From an uncultured Bacteroidales bacterium (lineage in GTDB: Bacteria; Bacteroidota; Bacteroidia; Bacteroidales; Muribaculaceae), in the NCBI GenBank assembly GCA_902772455.1, contig CACYAW010000001.1, forward strand, positions 1 through 64,000: 64,000 nucleotides of DNA, given 5' to 3'. Every line of letters begins with the position of its first letter. Position 1 is the stretch's first letter. Positions 51,794 to 60,026 of this stretch are shown here, in pieces. The notes beneath the pieces were generated by a model. The model was given only the letters and a program-made list of their open reading frames with translations. It searched no databases and was not told the DNA's origin. Made by a program: the position numbers and the translations under genes.

Positions 51794-51839
51794 TCGCGAA
51801 AATTATTCCTTATTTGTTTAACTTTTAAAATTCACGCTT

Positions 51840-53384
51840 ATGAAGAAATTTGTTTTACTCTTGATGGCTGCATTGGCATTGCCGGTGATGGCCCAAATGA
51901 CCTCAACCAAGGCCGAGATGATGAGGTCACAGGACCGCGACAAGACGGAAGTTTTTGCTCCGCTAAAGGCTTTTGACAAAAGTGCGGTCACTGTTGCCGA
52001 AAAGACCAGGGGCGGTTATCTCTGGGACTTCGAGACCGATGCCTCGTTAGAGGGCTGGTTAAGCTATGATGCCGATGGCGACGGCTATGGCTGGGAAATT
52101 GATGATTACTACAGCTACAATAGCGGCACTTACAGCCTGACCTCGCGCAGCTACTATGGTGGCCAAGCACTGTTCCCCGACAACTGGCTGGTTTCGCCGA
52201 TGGTTAATCTTGAAGGCGAGCTGTCGATTTTCACCGAGAACTATTTGTCTTCTTATCCCGATAAGTTCAAGGTTTATGTTTGCGTTGGAGAAGTTGACTT
52301 TGACAATATCGAGGATTGCTTCGTGCCCATTTCAGATTTCATCCAGCCCGGTACTGTATGGGAAGAGCACACCTTCGACCTGAGCGAGTATGAGGGTGCA
52401 ATGGGTTGCTTCGCTATCCGTCACTATGACTGCTCCGATGAGTTCCGTATCCTGGTGGACTACATCTCCATTGGCACTCCCGATCCTATTGCCACCACCC
52501 CTGAGGATTTGGCAGCAGAACCTGGAACTAAAGACGCCAGCATCATCTGGACCGATGATGACGATAGCAACTGGAACCTGCGCTATCGCGTTTACACCGA
52601 GCCCACAGGTGCTTTCTGGGACTTCGAGGATTGCGTCGGTGATTTGCCCGAGGGCTTCACTACTATCGATGCCGATGGTGATGGCTTCAATTGGATGCTC
52701 TGGGATCCCGAGAGCTTGGGTTACAACCCCGGTGATGGCGTGGCATTGAATGGCACCAAGTGTGCTGCTTCGGCCAGCTATCAAAGTGGTATTCTCTATC
52801 CCGACAACTGGCTCATCACTCCCGAGGTGCCCCTTAATGGTGAACTCTCGTTCTATGCTGGCGGTCAGGATCCCAGCTATTCAGCTGAGGTATTCGCAGT
52901 GTATGTTTCTGTTGGCGATGGTGAATGGATGAAGATCTCTGAAGACATCACCGCTACCAGCCCGATTCAGAAGTACACCTTCGACTTGAGCGCATATGAA
53001 GGCATGACTGGTAAAGTGGCCATCCGTCACTACAACGTTTATGACATGTTCCGTCTGAACATCGATGATATCATGATCGGTGTTCCCAGCGAGGAGGCTG
53101 AGTGGATCTATGTTTACGGCCTCGAGGATGCCGAGTACATTATCGAGAATCTTGATCCCGAGACCACCTATGAGGTACAGGTACAGGCTTACAACGACTA
53201 CAACGAGAGCCCCTGGACCGAGTCCTGCATCTTCACCACCACCAAGGTGACCTCTGTTGAGGAGCTCAACTATGTTGAGAAGGTTGACGGTGCTTACTAC
53301 AACATCATGGGCCAGAAGATGGATCCCGCTAACTTGCCCGCTGGCATCTATATCCACAACGGCAAGAAGATCTTCGTGAAGTAA
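51840..53384 (+). CDS. Secreted choice-of-anchor J surface protein, first of a tandem pair
   Basis: 514 residues with signal peptide (MKKFVLLLMAALALPVMAQ). Two choice-of-anchor J (cleaved adhesin-like, jelly-roll) domains: about 58-215 (LWDFETDASLEGWLSYDADG ... FRILVDYISIG) and 253-420 (FWDFEDCVGDLPEGFTTI ... FRLNIDDIMIG), joined by Fn3-like strands. The C-terminus, YNIMGQKMDPANLPAGIYIH then a basic KKIFVK, resembles a short type IX sorting tail, so surface attachment is likely. The next gene is a clear paralogue. Confidence 0.88.
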   Translation: MKKFVLLLMAALALPVMAQMTSTKAEMMRSQDRDKTEVFAPLKAFDKSAVTVAEKTRGGYLWDFETDASLEGWLSYDADGDGYGWEIDDYYSYNSGTYSLTSRSYYGGQALFPDNWLVSPMVNLEGELSIFTENYLSSYPDKFKVYVCVGEVDFDNIEDCFVPISDFIQPGTVWEEHTFDLSEYEGAMGCFAIRHYDCSDEFRILVDYISIGTPDPIATTPEDLAAEPGTKDASIIWTDDDDSNWNLRYRVYTEPTGAFWDFEDCVGDLPEGFTTIDADGDGFNWMLWDPESLGYNPGDGVALNGTKCAASASYQSGILYPDNWLITPEVPLNGELSFYAGGQDPSYSAEVFAVYVSVGDGEWMKISEDITATSPIQKYTFDLSAYEGMTGKVAIRHYNVYDMFRLNIDDIMIGVPSEEAEWIYVYGLEDAEYIIENLDPETTYEVQVQAYNDYNESPWTESCIFTTTKVTSVEELNYVEKVDGAYYNIMGQKMDPANLPAGIYIHNGKKIFVK

Positions 53385-53391
53385 AATCGGC

Positions 53392-53409
53392 TCTCCCTAG
53401 GCAGGGAGA
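53392..53409 (+). terminator. Hairpin after the first surface-protein gene
   Basis: TCTCCCT (53392-53398), loop AGGC, AGGGAGA (53403-53409). No T run. Confidence 0.5.
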
Positions 53410-53425
53410 ATTGAACACCTGACAA

Positions 53426-53469
53426 TTGAGGGTGTATCCAGGAAAATCCCGGGTACACCCTCAACTTTT
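53426..53469 (+). terminator. Intrinsic terminator between the tandem paralogues
   Basis: TTGAGGGTGTA (53426-53436) pairs perfectly with TACACCCTCAA (53454-53464), then CTTTT. Confidence 0.85.
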
Positions 53470-53530
53470 CCTGCTTGAATGTTTTCTTAAAAAATGTTTT
53501 TCACTTTTATGCATTTTGATTGCCGATTTG

Positions 53531-53561
53531 TTTGCCGAACCCAAAAAAAGTGCTAAATTTG
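53531..53561 (+). promoter_or_regulatory. Promoter of the second choice-of-anchor J gene
   Basis: TTTG (53531-53534), 19-nt spacer, TAAATTTG (53554-53561). Confidence 0.8.
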
Positions 53562-53606
53562 TCGCCAAATCATTTCTTATTTGTTTAACTTTAAATTTAT
53601 ACGCTT

Positions 53607-55196
53607 ATGAAGAAATTAGTTTTACTCCTGATGGCTGCACTGGCACTGCCGGTATTGGCTCAGAATGTTGCTACTAAGTCAGAGTCGATGAGGTCGGTTG
53701 CTGACCGTGAGAAGACAACGAAGATCACTCCCGTCAAGGCTTTTGACGCTTCAGCTCCTCGCGTCTTTACCGAGAAGACCAGAGCCGGCAAGATCTTATG
53801 GGACTTCGAGACCGATGATTCGTATGAGGGCTGGTTAAGCTATGATGCCGATGGCGATGGCTATGGCTGGGAAGTTGACGACTACTACAGCTGCAACGGC
53901 GGTGACTACAGCTTGACTTCACGCAGCTATTATGGCGGTGAGGCGCTGACTCCCGACAACTGGCTGATTTCGCCGATGGTTAATCTCGAGGGCACATTGT
54001 CGATTTTTGCCATGAACTATTTGTCATTCTATGCCGACAACATGGAAGTATATGTTTGCGTTGGCGACGTTGACTTTGACAATCTCGAGGAATGCTTCGT
54101 GCCCATTTCAGAGATGATTACTCCGCCCACCGCATGGCAGGAGTACACCTATGACTTGAGCGAGTATGATGGCGCTGTAGGTTGCTTCGCAATCCGCCAC
54201 TATGACTGCACCGACATGTTCCGCCTGTTCGTTGACTACATCTCGATCGGCACCGATGTTCCCATGCCCACCACCCCCGAGGATGTTGTGGTTGAGCCTG
54301 GCCAGAACGATGCAGCTGTGATGTGGACCGACGAGGATGACACCGAGTGGAGCCTGCGCTACCGCGTTTACACCGAGCAGCCCGAGGCTACTGGTTTCTT
54401 CGAGGACTTTGAGGCTTGCGTGAACAACCTCCTGCCCGAGGGCTGGACCACGATCAATGCCGATGGTGACGCCTACGACTGGTTCGTTTGGGATCCCATT
54501 GCTGCCGGATATGATGAAACCGGTGACGGCATCCGTCTCAATGGCACCAAGTGCGCTACTTCGGCTAGCTATGTTAGCGTTCCCCTCTTCCCCGACAACT
54601 GGCTGATCACTCCCAAGGTGACCCTCACTGGCAGCCTCTCATTCTATGCAGCAGGCCAGGATCCCAACTATGCAGCCGAGGTATTTGCAGTGTATGTTTG
54701 CACCGGCGATCCCAGCAATCCTGACAACTTCGTGAAGGTTTCTGAGGACATCGTTGCTACCAGCCCCATCCAGCAGTACATCATCGATTTGAGCGAGTAT
54801 GAGGGCATGGAAGGCTACATCGCATTCCGTCACTACAACGTTAGCGACATGTTCCGCCTGAACATCGACGACGTGCTCATCGGCGAGATTCCCGAGCCCG
54901 TTGAGGAGGCTGAGTGGATCTATGTTGACGGTATCGACGCTCCCGAGTACCTCATCACCGGTTTGGATGCCGAGACCACTTACGAGGTACAGGTAATGGC
55001 CGTTAGCGAGTATGGCGAGAGCGACTGGACTCCTTCAACCATCTTCACCACCAAGACCAAGACCGCGATCAACGAGATCGTTACCGACGTCAAGGGTGAC
55101 AACAACTACTACAACCTGATGGGTCAGAAGATGAATCCCGCTAACCTGCCCGCTGGCATCTACATCCACAACGGCAAGAAGATCATCGTGAAGTAA
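53607..55196 (+). CDS. Secreted choice-of-anchor J surface protein, second of a tandem pair
   Basis: 529 residues with nearly the same signal peptide (MKKLVLLLMAALALPVLAQ) and the same plan as the preceding gene: two choice-of-anchor J domains (LWDFETDDSYEGWLSYDADG near 62 and FFEDFEACVNNLLPEGWTTI near 260), Fn3-like linker, and the tail YNLMGQKMNPANLPAGIYIH ending KKIIVK. Codons are close to those of the first copy, so the duplication looks fairly recent. Ligand unknown. Confidence 0.88.
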   Translation: MKKLVLLLMAALALPVLAQNVATKSESMRSVADREKTTKITPVKAFDASAPRVFTEKTRAGKILWDFETDDSYEGWLSYDADGDGYGWEVDDYYSCNGGDYSLTSRSYYGGEALTPDNWLISPMVNLEGTLSIFAMNYLSFYADNMEVYVCVGDVDFDNLEECFVPISEMITPPTAWQEYTYDLSEYDGAVGCFAIRHYDCTDMFRLFVDYISIGTDVPMPTTPEDVVVEPGQNDAAVMWTDEDDTEWSLRYRVYTEQPEATGFFEDFEACVNNLLPEGWTTINADGDAYDWFVWDPIAAGYDETGDGIRLNGTKCATSASYVSVPLFPDNWLITPKVTLTGSLSFYAAGQDPNYAAEVFAVYVCTGDPSNPDNFVKVSEDIVATSPIQQYIIDLSEYEGMEGYIAFRHYNVSDMFRLNIDDVLIGEIPEPVEEAEWIYVDGIDAPEYLITGLDAETTYEVQVMAVSEYGESDWTPSTIFTTKTKTAINEIVTDVKGDNNYYNLMGQKMNPANLPAGIYIHNGKKIIVK

Positions 55197-55232
55197 TTCA
55201 TTAAGCTTTAAGCTTTAAAAACCTATTAATGA

Positions 55233-55264
55233 GGCGGCTCCCTATCTCCGGGGTCCGCCTTTTC
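55233..55264 (+). terminator. Terminator in copy 1 of the duplicated unit
   Basis: GGCGG (55233-55237) pairs with CCGCC (55255-55259), with inner CTCC/GGGG pairing, then TTTTC. It terminates the surface-protein gene. Confidence 0.75.
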
Positions 55265-55440
55265 TCTTCCTCCCCCGTAGCATCAACGCATGATCCTAGT
55301 CGGACTCACGTTAAAATCCGAGCACCAAATTAGTTAAATTCGTGAAATTGGCTTCGCCGAGCGAAGGTTCACATTAGCCCCGCAGGGTTCATGGGCCTAT
55401 CTATATCATTAAGCGTTAAGCTTTAAAAACCTATTAATGA

Positions 55441-55471
55441 GGCGGCTCCCTATCTCCGGGGGCCGCCTTTT
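55441..55471 (+). terminator. Terminator in copy 2 of the duplicated unit
   Basis: GGCGGC (55441-55446) pairs with GGCCGCC (55461-55467), then TTTTC. Confidence 0.7.
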
Positions 55472-55594
55472 CTCTTCCAGCCCCGTAGCATCAACGCATG
55501 ATCCTAGTCGGACTCACGTTAAAATCCGAGCATCAAATTAGTTAAATTCGTGAAATTCGCATTAGCCCCGCAGGGTTCAGAGGCATATCTATAT

Positions 55595-56084
55595 ATGTTT
55601 TCCCGATTTTAACGGGACACCAGTGACGTCCAGTAAAAGCCCCGTTAAGGGCGACCAGCGCTTAGGCAGGGGTGTACAACCCCTGCTATGATACAGCAGA
55701 AATGTTTATTCAATTCTATTGTCGTCCGGGGAAACATCGTAGATGTTAGCGGTTCGAAGAACCGATTTTAATGAGTAAGACCATGCAAGAACCTCGGAGA
55801 GGTTCGCAGCTTGGTCCATGAGCTGAACATTGCAAGTGCCTCGAAGAGGAACTTTGTGATTGACAGGATTTTGGCGGATGTGGAAGTTTGTCTTCGACCC
55901 GACCTGCCTCTTCGAGGCAAATGTCAAGCTTATGATACAGCAGAAATGTTTATTCGATTCATATATAGTGAATTATGCTGATGTTGATAACCTTTCCCCG
56001 TACACTAATGAATACAAACAAATCAAGGTGCGCCCAACATGGGGCACACCTTGATTGTTTTGAAAAATCGTAGAAAACTCGTCA
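55595..56084. repeat. Non-coding stretch with hairpins and 30-bp direct repeats
   Basis: No convincing gene. A 30-bp sequence (starting TATGATACAGCAGAAATGTT) occurs at 55687-55716 and 55931-55960 with one mismatch. Between and before them are hairpins: CCCGATTTTAACGGG (55606-55620), GCAGGGGT/ACCCCTGC (about 55665-55685) and CGGTTCGAAGAACCG (about 55750-55764). It may be a decayed mobile element or a structured RNA locus. Confidence 0.6.
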
Positions 56085-58703
56085 TCAATCCTCATCGCCA
56101 GCAAGCAGACTGTCGATAAGTTCTGTAACGTCCGAAATGGTCGTTCGGCCGTCACCATCCACGTCGGAGCTGCCTGCACCGCCACCTCTGAGCAAAAGGT
56201 CGATGAGCTCGGTCACATCGCTGATGCTAAGCCTGCCGTCACCATCCACATCACCAGGAATGACATCAAGATCCTTTTCAACCATGTTGACAAACTTGTA
56301 CCAGTAGTCGGTCAACTGATAGTCCTCGGTAGCACCGATGGGAATATAGAGTGTCGCATTGTTATAGACCGTGGAAGTAAAGCAATTCACGCCACCCATC
56401 GACGGGGCAATCTCACTGCGAGAAATCACCGTCTCGATAGCGTTGCAGCCATTGAACGCATTACTGCCCAGCGTCGTCAAATTGCGCCCCAAGGTTATTG
56501 TCTTCAAGCCATTACAACCGCTAAATGCATAGCTACCGATTCTGGTTAAGTTGTCGGGGGTCACTAATTCGGTAAGTCCAGTGCAACCTTCAAACATATA
56601 ATTACCAATAATATTGTTGTTGATGGTGACAGATGTCAGCGAAGAGCATCCATTGAAAGCCCAACCGGCAATGGATGTAAGTGATTTCGGGATGGTGATA
56701 GACTTCAAGCTCTGACATGCATAGAATGCAAATTGGCCCATAGATACTAGATTATTGCTTAATGAGACGGACTGTAAACTCAAGCAAGCTCTAAACGCAC
56801 CCTCCCCAATGGCCGTCACACTGTTTGGAAGAATTAAACTGGTCAACCCACTTCCATTAAATGCCCAATTATCTATAATCGTGACCTTAGTCGGTAGATC
56901 AATCTGAGTCAACGATGTGCAATTCTGGAAAGCGTAAGCGCCAATTGATGTTATATTATTGTTATAGTCAACTTCTTCAAGAACAGTACAGCCAGCAAAA
57001 CAATAATTTGGAATTCTAGTAAGGCCAGTTCCTAAATTCACTTTTTTCAATGCTGTGCAATTCTGGAATAATCCAGTACTTTCATTCACCGCGACGCTAT
57101 TGGGTATAGTCATTTCAGTCAAGGTGGTACAACCATTGAATGCTCCCCACTCAATTGTAGTTAAGCTATTTGGCAAAATAGTATTCGTTAATAGAACGCA
57201 ACCGCCGAAAGCGTTACCACCGATACGATTTAATCCCTCATTGAGAGCGATAGTTGCCAGCCGGGTGCAACCTTCGAAACAACGGTGGCCTAACGAAAGC
57301 GCGGTGCTCGGTAACGTTACCGATGTTAATCTCGTACAACCGGAAAATGCTTCATCACCTATGTTTGTCACACCCTCCATCATTGTCAGGTTGGATAAGC
57401 GGGTACAGCCCTTGAAGGCGGAATTGCCAATGGTCGTCACACCAGGCTGCAGAGTAACTCGGGCAAGGCCAGTGCAGCTCTCAAAGGCACTTACACCAAT
57501 AGCATATACATTGCCCGGCAGCGTGAGTGATGCAAGCCCCGTACAGTTGTTGAATGCACTTTCGCCTATTGTCAGTTGGTCTTCTCCAGGCGTGAAGGTT
57601 AAGCTGGTGAGACCCGTACAACCGCTAAAAGCCTCTTTGTCAATAGTTGTCACACTTTTGGGGATGGATATCTCGTTTAGACTAGTGCAACCCAAGAATG
57701 CACTACCCCCGATGGACGTAACATTATTAGGAATCGTAATGGCTGGCAGACTGCGGCAATACCTAAAAACTCCCCATCCGATACTGGTGACACTTGCAGG
57801 AATGTTGACGCTGGTTAATGATATGCAACCGTCAAACATCGCTTCATCTAATATTTCTATTGAGTTGCTCAGTGTAACTCTTTCTAATGCAGTACAGCCA
57901 GCAAATGCAGAACGGGTAATAGTCTTTACATTATCAGGGATTACAATCTCTTTTAATGACGTACAATTAGCAAATGTATTCCAGTAATCGGCCACACCAC
58001 CACCAATCGTTGTTAATCCATTACCTAAAGAAACAGAAGCAAGACTTGTACAACCCTCAAATGCGAATCCCCCTATGGATACTACGCTATTGGGAATCGT
58101 TATACTCGTTAGGCTGGAGCAGCCTCTGAAGGTGTAACCAACTATGGTCTCGACATGATTACCGATAGTGATACTAGTCAAACCCGTGCAGCCAGAAAAA
58201 GCATGAGAGCCAATTGTTCTAACAGTATTGGAAATGGTAAAGCTAGTGAGCGATCGGCAATTTTGAAATGCACTAGAACCAATAGTCTGGAGATTATTGC
58301 TTAAGGTCACGCTCGACAAGTTATAGCAGTTGTAGAAAGCATGAGAACCCAAATGAGTAACGCTATTAGGGATCGTTATTGAAGTTAAACTAGTGCAACC
58401 ACTAAACGCTCCGCCGTCAGCAATGATTGTAACGGAACTTGGAATGGAAACAGATAACAATTCGGTGCAATTAGAGAAAGCATTACCGGCAATGCCTATC
58501 ACATCATACCTCTTGTCATTGTAATTGACATGACTGGGTATCGACACATTTCCAGTGTACTTAACAGTACCGTTGGTCACATAGACGGTGCTGTCGCCAC
58601 TCTGGATGTCATAATAGATGCCGTTTTTCTCAAAGGTGGGATAGGCCGCAGCTTGAGCTAGGGTGGCTAGCGCAAGGATGAGAGTAAAGAGTAATTTCTT
58701 CAT
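56085..58703 (-). CDS. BspA-like leucine-rich-repeat surface protein with dockerin tail
   Basis: 872 residues with signal peptide (MKKLLFTLILALATLAQAAA). After a short capping region (GIYYDIQSGDSTVYVTNG) come about 30 LRR_5 (BspA-type) repeats of about 23 residues with the pattern IGSHAFSGCTGLTSITIPNSV. After a closing element (TLYIPIGATEDYQLTDYWYKFVNM) it ends in a dockerin pair (GDVDGDGRLSISDVTELIDLLL and DVDGDGRTTISDVTELIDSLL). BspA-type proteins bind host or bacterial surface proteins. It lies 42 nt after the response regulator gene on the same strand, so that regulator may control it. The gene is visibly richer in A/T than the central part of the window. Confidence 0.93.
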   Translation of the reverse strand: MKKLLFTLILALATLAQAAAYPTFEKNGIYYDIQSGDSTVYVTNGTVKYTGNVSIPSHVNYNDKRYDVIGIAGNAFSNCTELLSVSIPSSVTIIADGGAFSGCTSLTSITIPNSVTHLGSHAFYNCYNLSSVTLSNNLQTIGSSAFQNCRSLTSFTISNTVRTIGSHAFSGCTGLTSITIGNHVETIVGYTFRGCSSLTSITIPNSVVSIGGFAFEGCTSLASVSLGNGLTTIGGGVADYWNTFANCTSLKEIVIPDNVKTITRSAFAGCTALERVTLSNSIEILDEAMFDGCISLTSVNIPASVTSIGWGVFRYCRSLPAITIPNNVTSIGGSAFLGCTSLNEISIPKSVTTIDKEAFSGCTGLTSLTFTPGEDQLTIGESAFNNCTGLASLTLPGNVYAIGVSAFESCTGLARVTLQPGVTTIGNSAFKGCTRLSNLTMMEGVTNIGDEAFSGCTRLTSVTLPSTALSLGHRCFEGCTRLATIALNEGLNRIGGNAFGGCVLLTNTILPNSLTTIEWGAFNGCTTLTEMTIPNSVAVNESTGLFQNCTALKKVNLGTGLTRIPNYCFAGCTVLEEVDYNNNITSIGAYAFQNCTSLTQIDLPTKVTIIDNWAFNGSGLTSLILPNSVTAIGEGAFRACLSLQSVSLSNNLVSMGQFAFYACQSLKSITIPKSLTSIAGWAFNGCSSLTSVTINNNIIGNYMFEGCTGLTELVTPDNLTRIGSYAFSGCNGLKTITLGRNLTTLGSNAFNGCNAIETVISRSEIAPSMGGVNCFTSTVYNNATLYIPIGATEDYQLTDYWYKFVNMVEKDLDVIPGDVDGDGRLSISDVTELIDLLLRGGGAGSSDVDGDGRTTISDVTELIDSLLAGDED

Positions 58704-58745
58704 AAACGATAAAGTTTTAATAGGTTATTATTGTTGGTTGAGATG

Positions 58746-59381
58746 TCATTTGATAGTCTTGATATAGCCGCGGGCGATGCCATCCTTGACAAGTTGTGCC
58801 ATGTTGGAGGCACGAAGTTTGCGCATGATGCGCTTGCGGTGGAACTCGATGGTGTTGTCGCTGACGAAGAGACGAGTGGCGATGTCGCGTGTCATCAGTC
58901 CCTCGGCGATGAGCCTCAAGACTTCTATCTCTCGAGCCGAGAGTTCTTGATACTGCTCCATTTCCTGGCAAGCCAGCCTGTACTGCTTTGAGAAATAGCT
59001 GCCACCATCCAGTACCTGTTCGATAGCGGCGATGAGTTCGGCGGTATCGTCACTTTTCATGACGATGCCATCGGCCCCGCTTTTCATCATCTGGCGCAGT
59101 GTCCACAGTTCGTCGTGTATGGTATGGAAAATGAAGGCACTGTCGGGCGATAGGGTCTTGAGGGAATTGATCAGATCGATGCCAGACATGTCAGGCAATT
59201 CCACATCTATTATATATAGGTCGAAATGTTGTTTTACTGTTTTTTCCATGGCAAGTTTGGCTGTGGTGGCAAAGTCGATGATGCCAAGGGCTGTGTTGCC
59301 GGCCAAAAGGGTCTTGAGGCCAAGGGCCACAATATCATGATCCTCGATTATCAGTAGATTGGCTTTGTTTATTGTCTGCAT
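58746..59381 (-). CDS. NarL/LuxR-type response regulator
   Basis: 211 residues. Receiver domain (1-125) with the acidic pair in LLIIEDHD, phosphoacceptor Asp59 in YIIDVELPDMSG, Thr in HTIHDE and Lys in VMKSDD. The LuxR-type helix-turn-helix follows (LSAREIEVLRLIAEGLMTRDIA and LFVSDNTIEFHRKRIMRKL). Upstream lies a truncated histidine kinase, so the regulator is now without its obvious partner. A 14-bp inverted repeat just before the gene may be its own operator. It precedes the LRR surface protein. Confidence 0.93.
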   Translation of the reverse strand: MQTINKANLLIIEDHDIVALGLKTLLAGNTALGIIDFATTAKLAMEKTVKQHFDLYIIDVELPDMSGIDLINSLKTLSPDSAFIFHTIHDELWTLRQMMKSGADGIVMKSDDTAELIAAIEQVLDGGSYFSKQYRLACQEMEQYQELSAREIEVLRLIAEGLMTRDIATRLFVSDNTIEFHRKRIMRKLRASNMAQLVKDGIARGYIKTIK

Positions 59382-59415
59382 GATTGTTATGGATTGGTTT
59401 TGTGCGAAGGTACAA

Positions 59416-59451
59416 TTTTACCCCTGAATACCGTTGCATTCAAGGGTAAAA
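59416..59451. promoter_or_regulatory. Inverted repeat upstream of the response regulator gene
   Basis: TTTTACCCCTGAAT (59416-59429) and ATTCAAGGGTAAAA (59438-59451), 8-nt centre, one mismatch. A single GGGTAAAA half-site recurs at 59906-59913. Probable operator. Confidence 0.55.
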
Positions 59452-59505
59452 AATGAGGTCAAAACCATCAAAACTACGGCGCGCCGTGGATGAAAAACGC
59501 TAAAA

Positions 59506-59880
59506 TCAGGCGTTGCCGAAGTCGAGCGTAAGCAAGAATGTGTTCTCCTGGCTGGAGGTTTTCAACTCGGCGTTGATGCTCTCGGCCCTGTTGAGCATTG
59601 ATTGGAGACCGATGCCTCTGCCATCTCCCTGCACCATTTTACCCGTAGAAACCACATTAAGTCGGGATGGGGTGAGACTTATCTTGACCTGGGCATCTGG
59701 CTGATGGGTGATGATGTTGCCGATGGCTTCCTGGGTGATGCGATAGACCTGATAGGCCGTTTCGCTGGGAATCGTGTCCCAGCCTTGGCCATCAGCATGG
59801 AAATCGACTTTGAGACCATCGATGTGCGAGAGGTAATAAGCCAGTGCCTGATCCAGTCGAATAAGTAAAAGTGCGCCCAA
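59506..59880 (-). pseudogene. Truncated sensor histidine kinase (ATPase domain only)
   Basis: About 124 codons matching the HATPase domain of a NarX/LiaS-type histidine kinase: AYQVYRITQEAIGNIITHQPDAQVKISL (N-box with N-I-x-x-H) and GRGIGLQSMLNRAESINAEL (G2-like box). The sensor, membrane and phospho-acceptor domains are missing; the frame stays open upstream only to a stop near 59914-59916, with no ATG. The G1 (DxGxG) motif is also poorly formed. It is therefore most likely the remnant of the kinase for the response regulator that follows 124 nt downstream. Loss of the 5' part may have come with insertion of the cluster that starts at 60027. Confidence 0.75.
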
Positions 59881-59934
59881 TTTATTAAAAAATGTTAAAA
59901 TGGGGGGGTAAAACTATTTATGGACCAAATGATG

Positions 59935-59942
59935 TAAATTTG
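59935..59942 (+). promoter_or_regulatory. -7 box for the dockerin-FGE gene cluster
   Basis: TAAATTTG matches TAnnTTTG. No good -33; a GGGTAAAA half-site (59906-59913) lies where an activator could bind. Confidence 0.5.
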
Positions 59943-60026
59943 TACTCATCGGCAGGATTAATTATGCGCTCGCTTAATTCCGCCAACGGATAGAAATGAG
60001 TAAACCATAATAAAAAGCATTGAAAT

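Larger units (their letters stand above)
55200..55594. repeat. Tandem duplication of a ~200-bp non-coding unit carrying a terminator
   Basis: Copy 1 (55200-55407) and copy 2 (55408-55594), offset 208 bp, are almost identical from TTAAGCTTTAAAAACC through the terminator to CCGCAGGGTTCA; copy 1 has about 20 extra bases near 55350 (GGCTTCGCCGAGCGAAGG, itself a small hairpin). Both contain AAATTCGTGAAATT wording shared with 32460-32552. Confidence 0.9.

Noticed and set aside
55706..55927. Minus-strand ORF of 73 codons in the repeat island
   Set aside because: No recognisable domain, no promoter or start signal, and it is confined between 30-bp direct repeats and hairpins; treated as non-coding.
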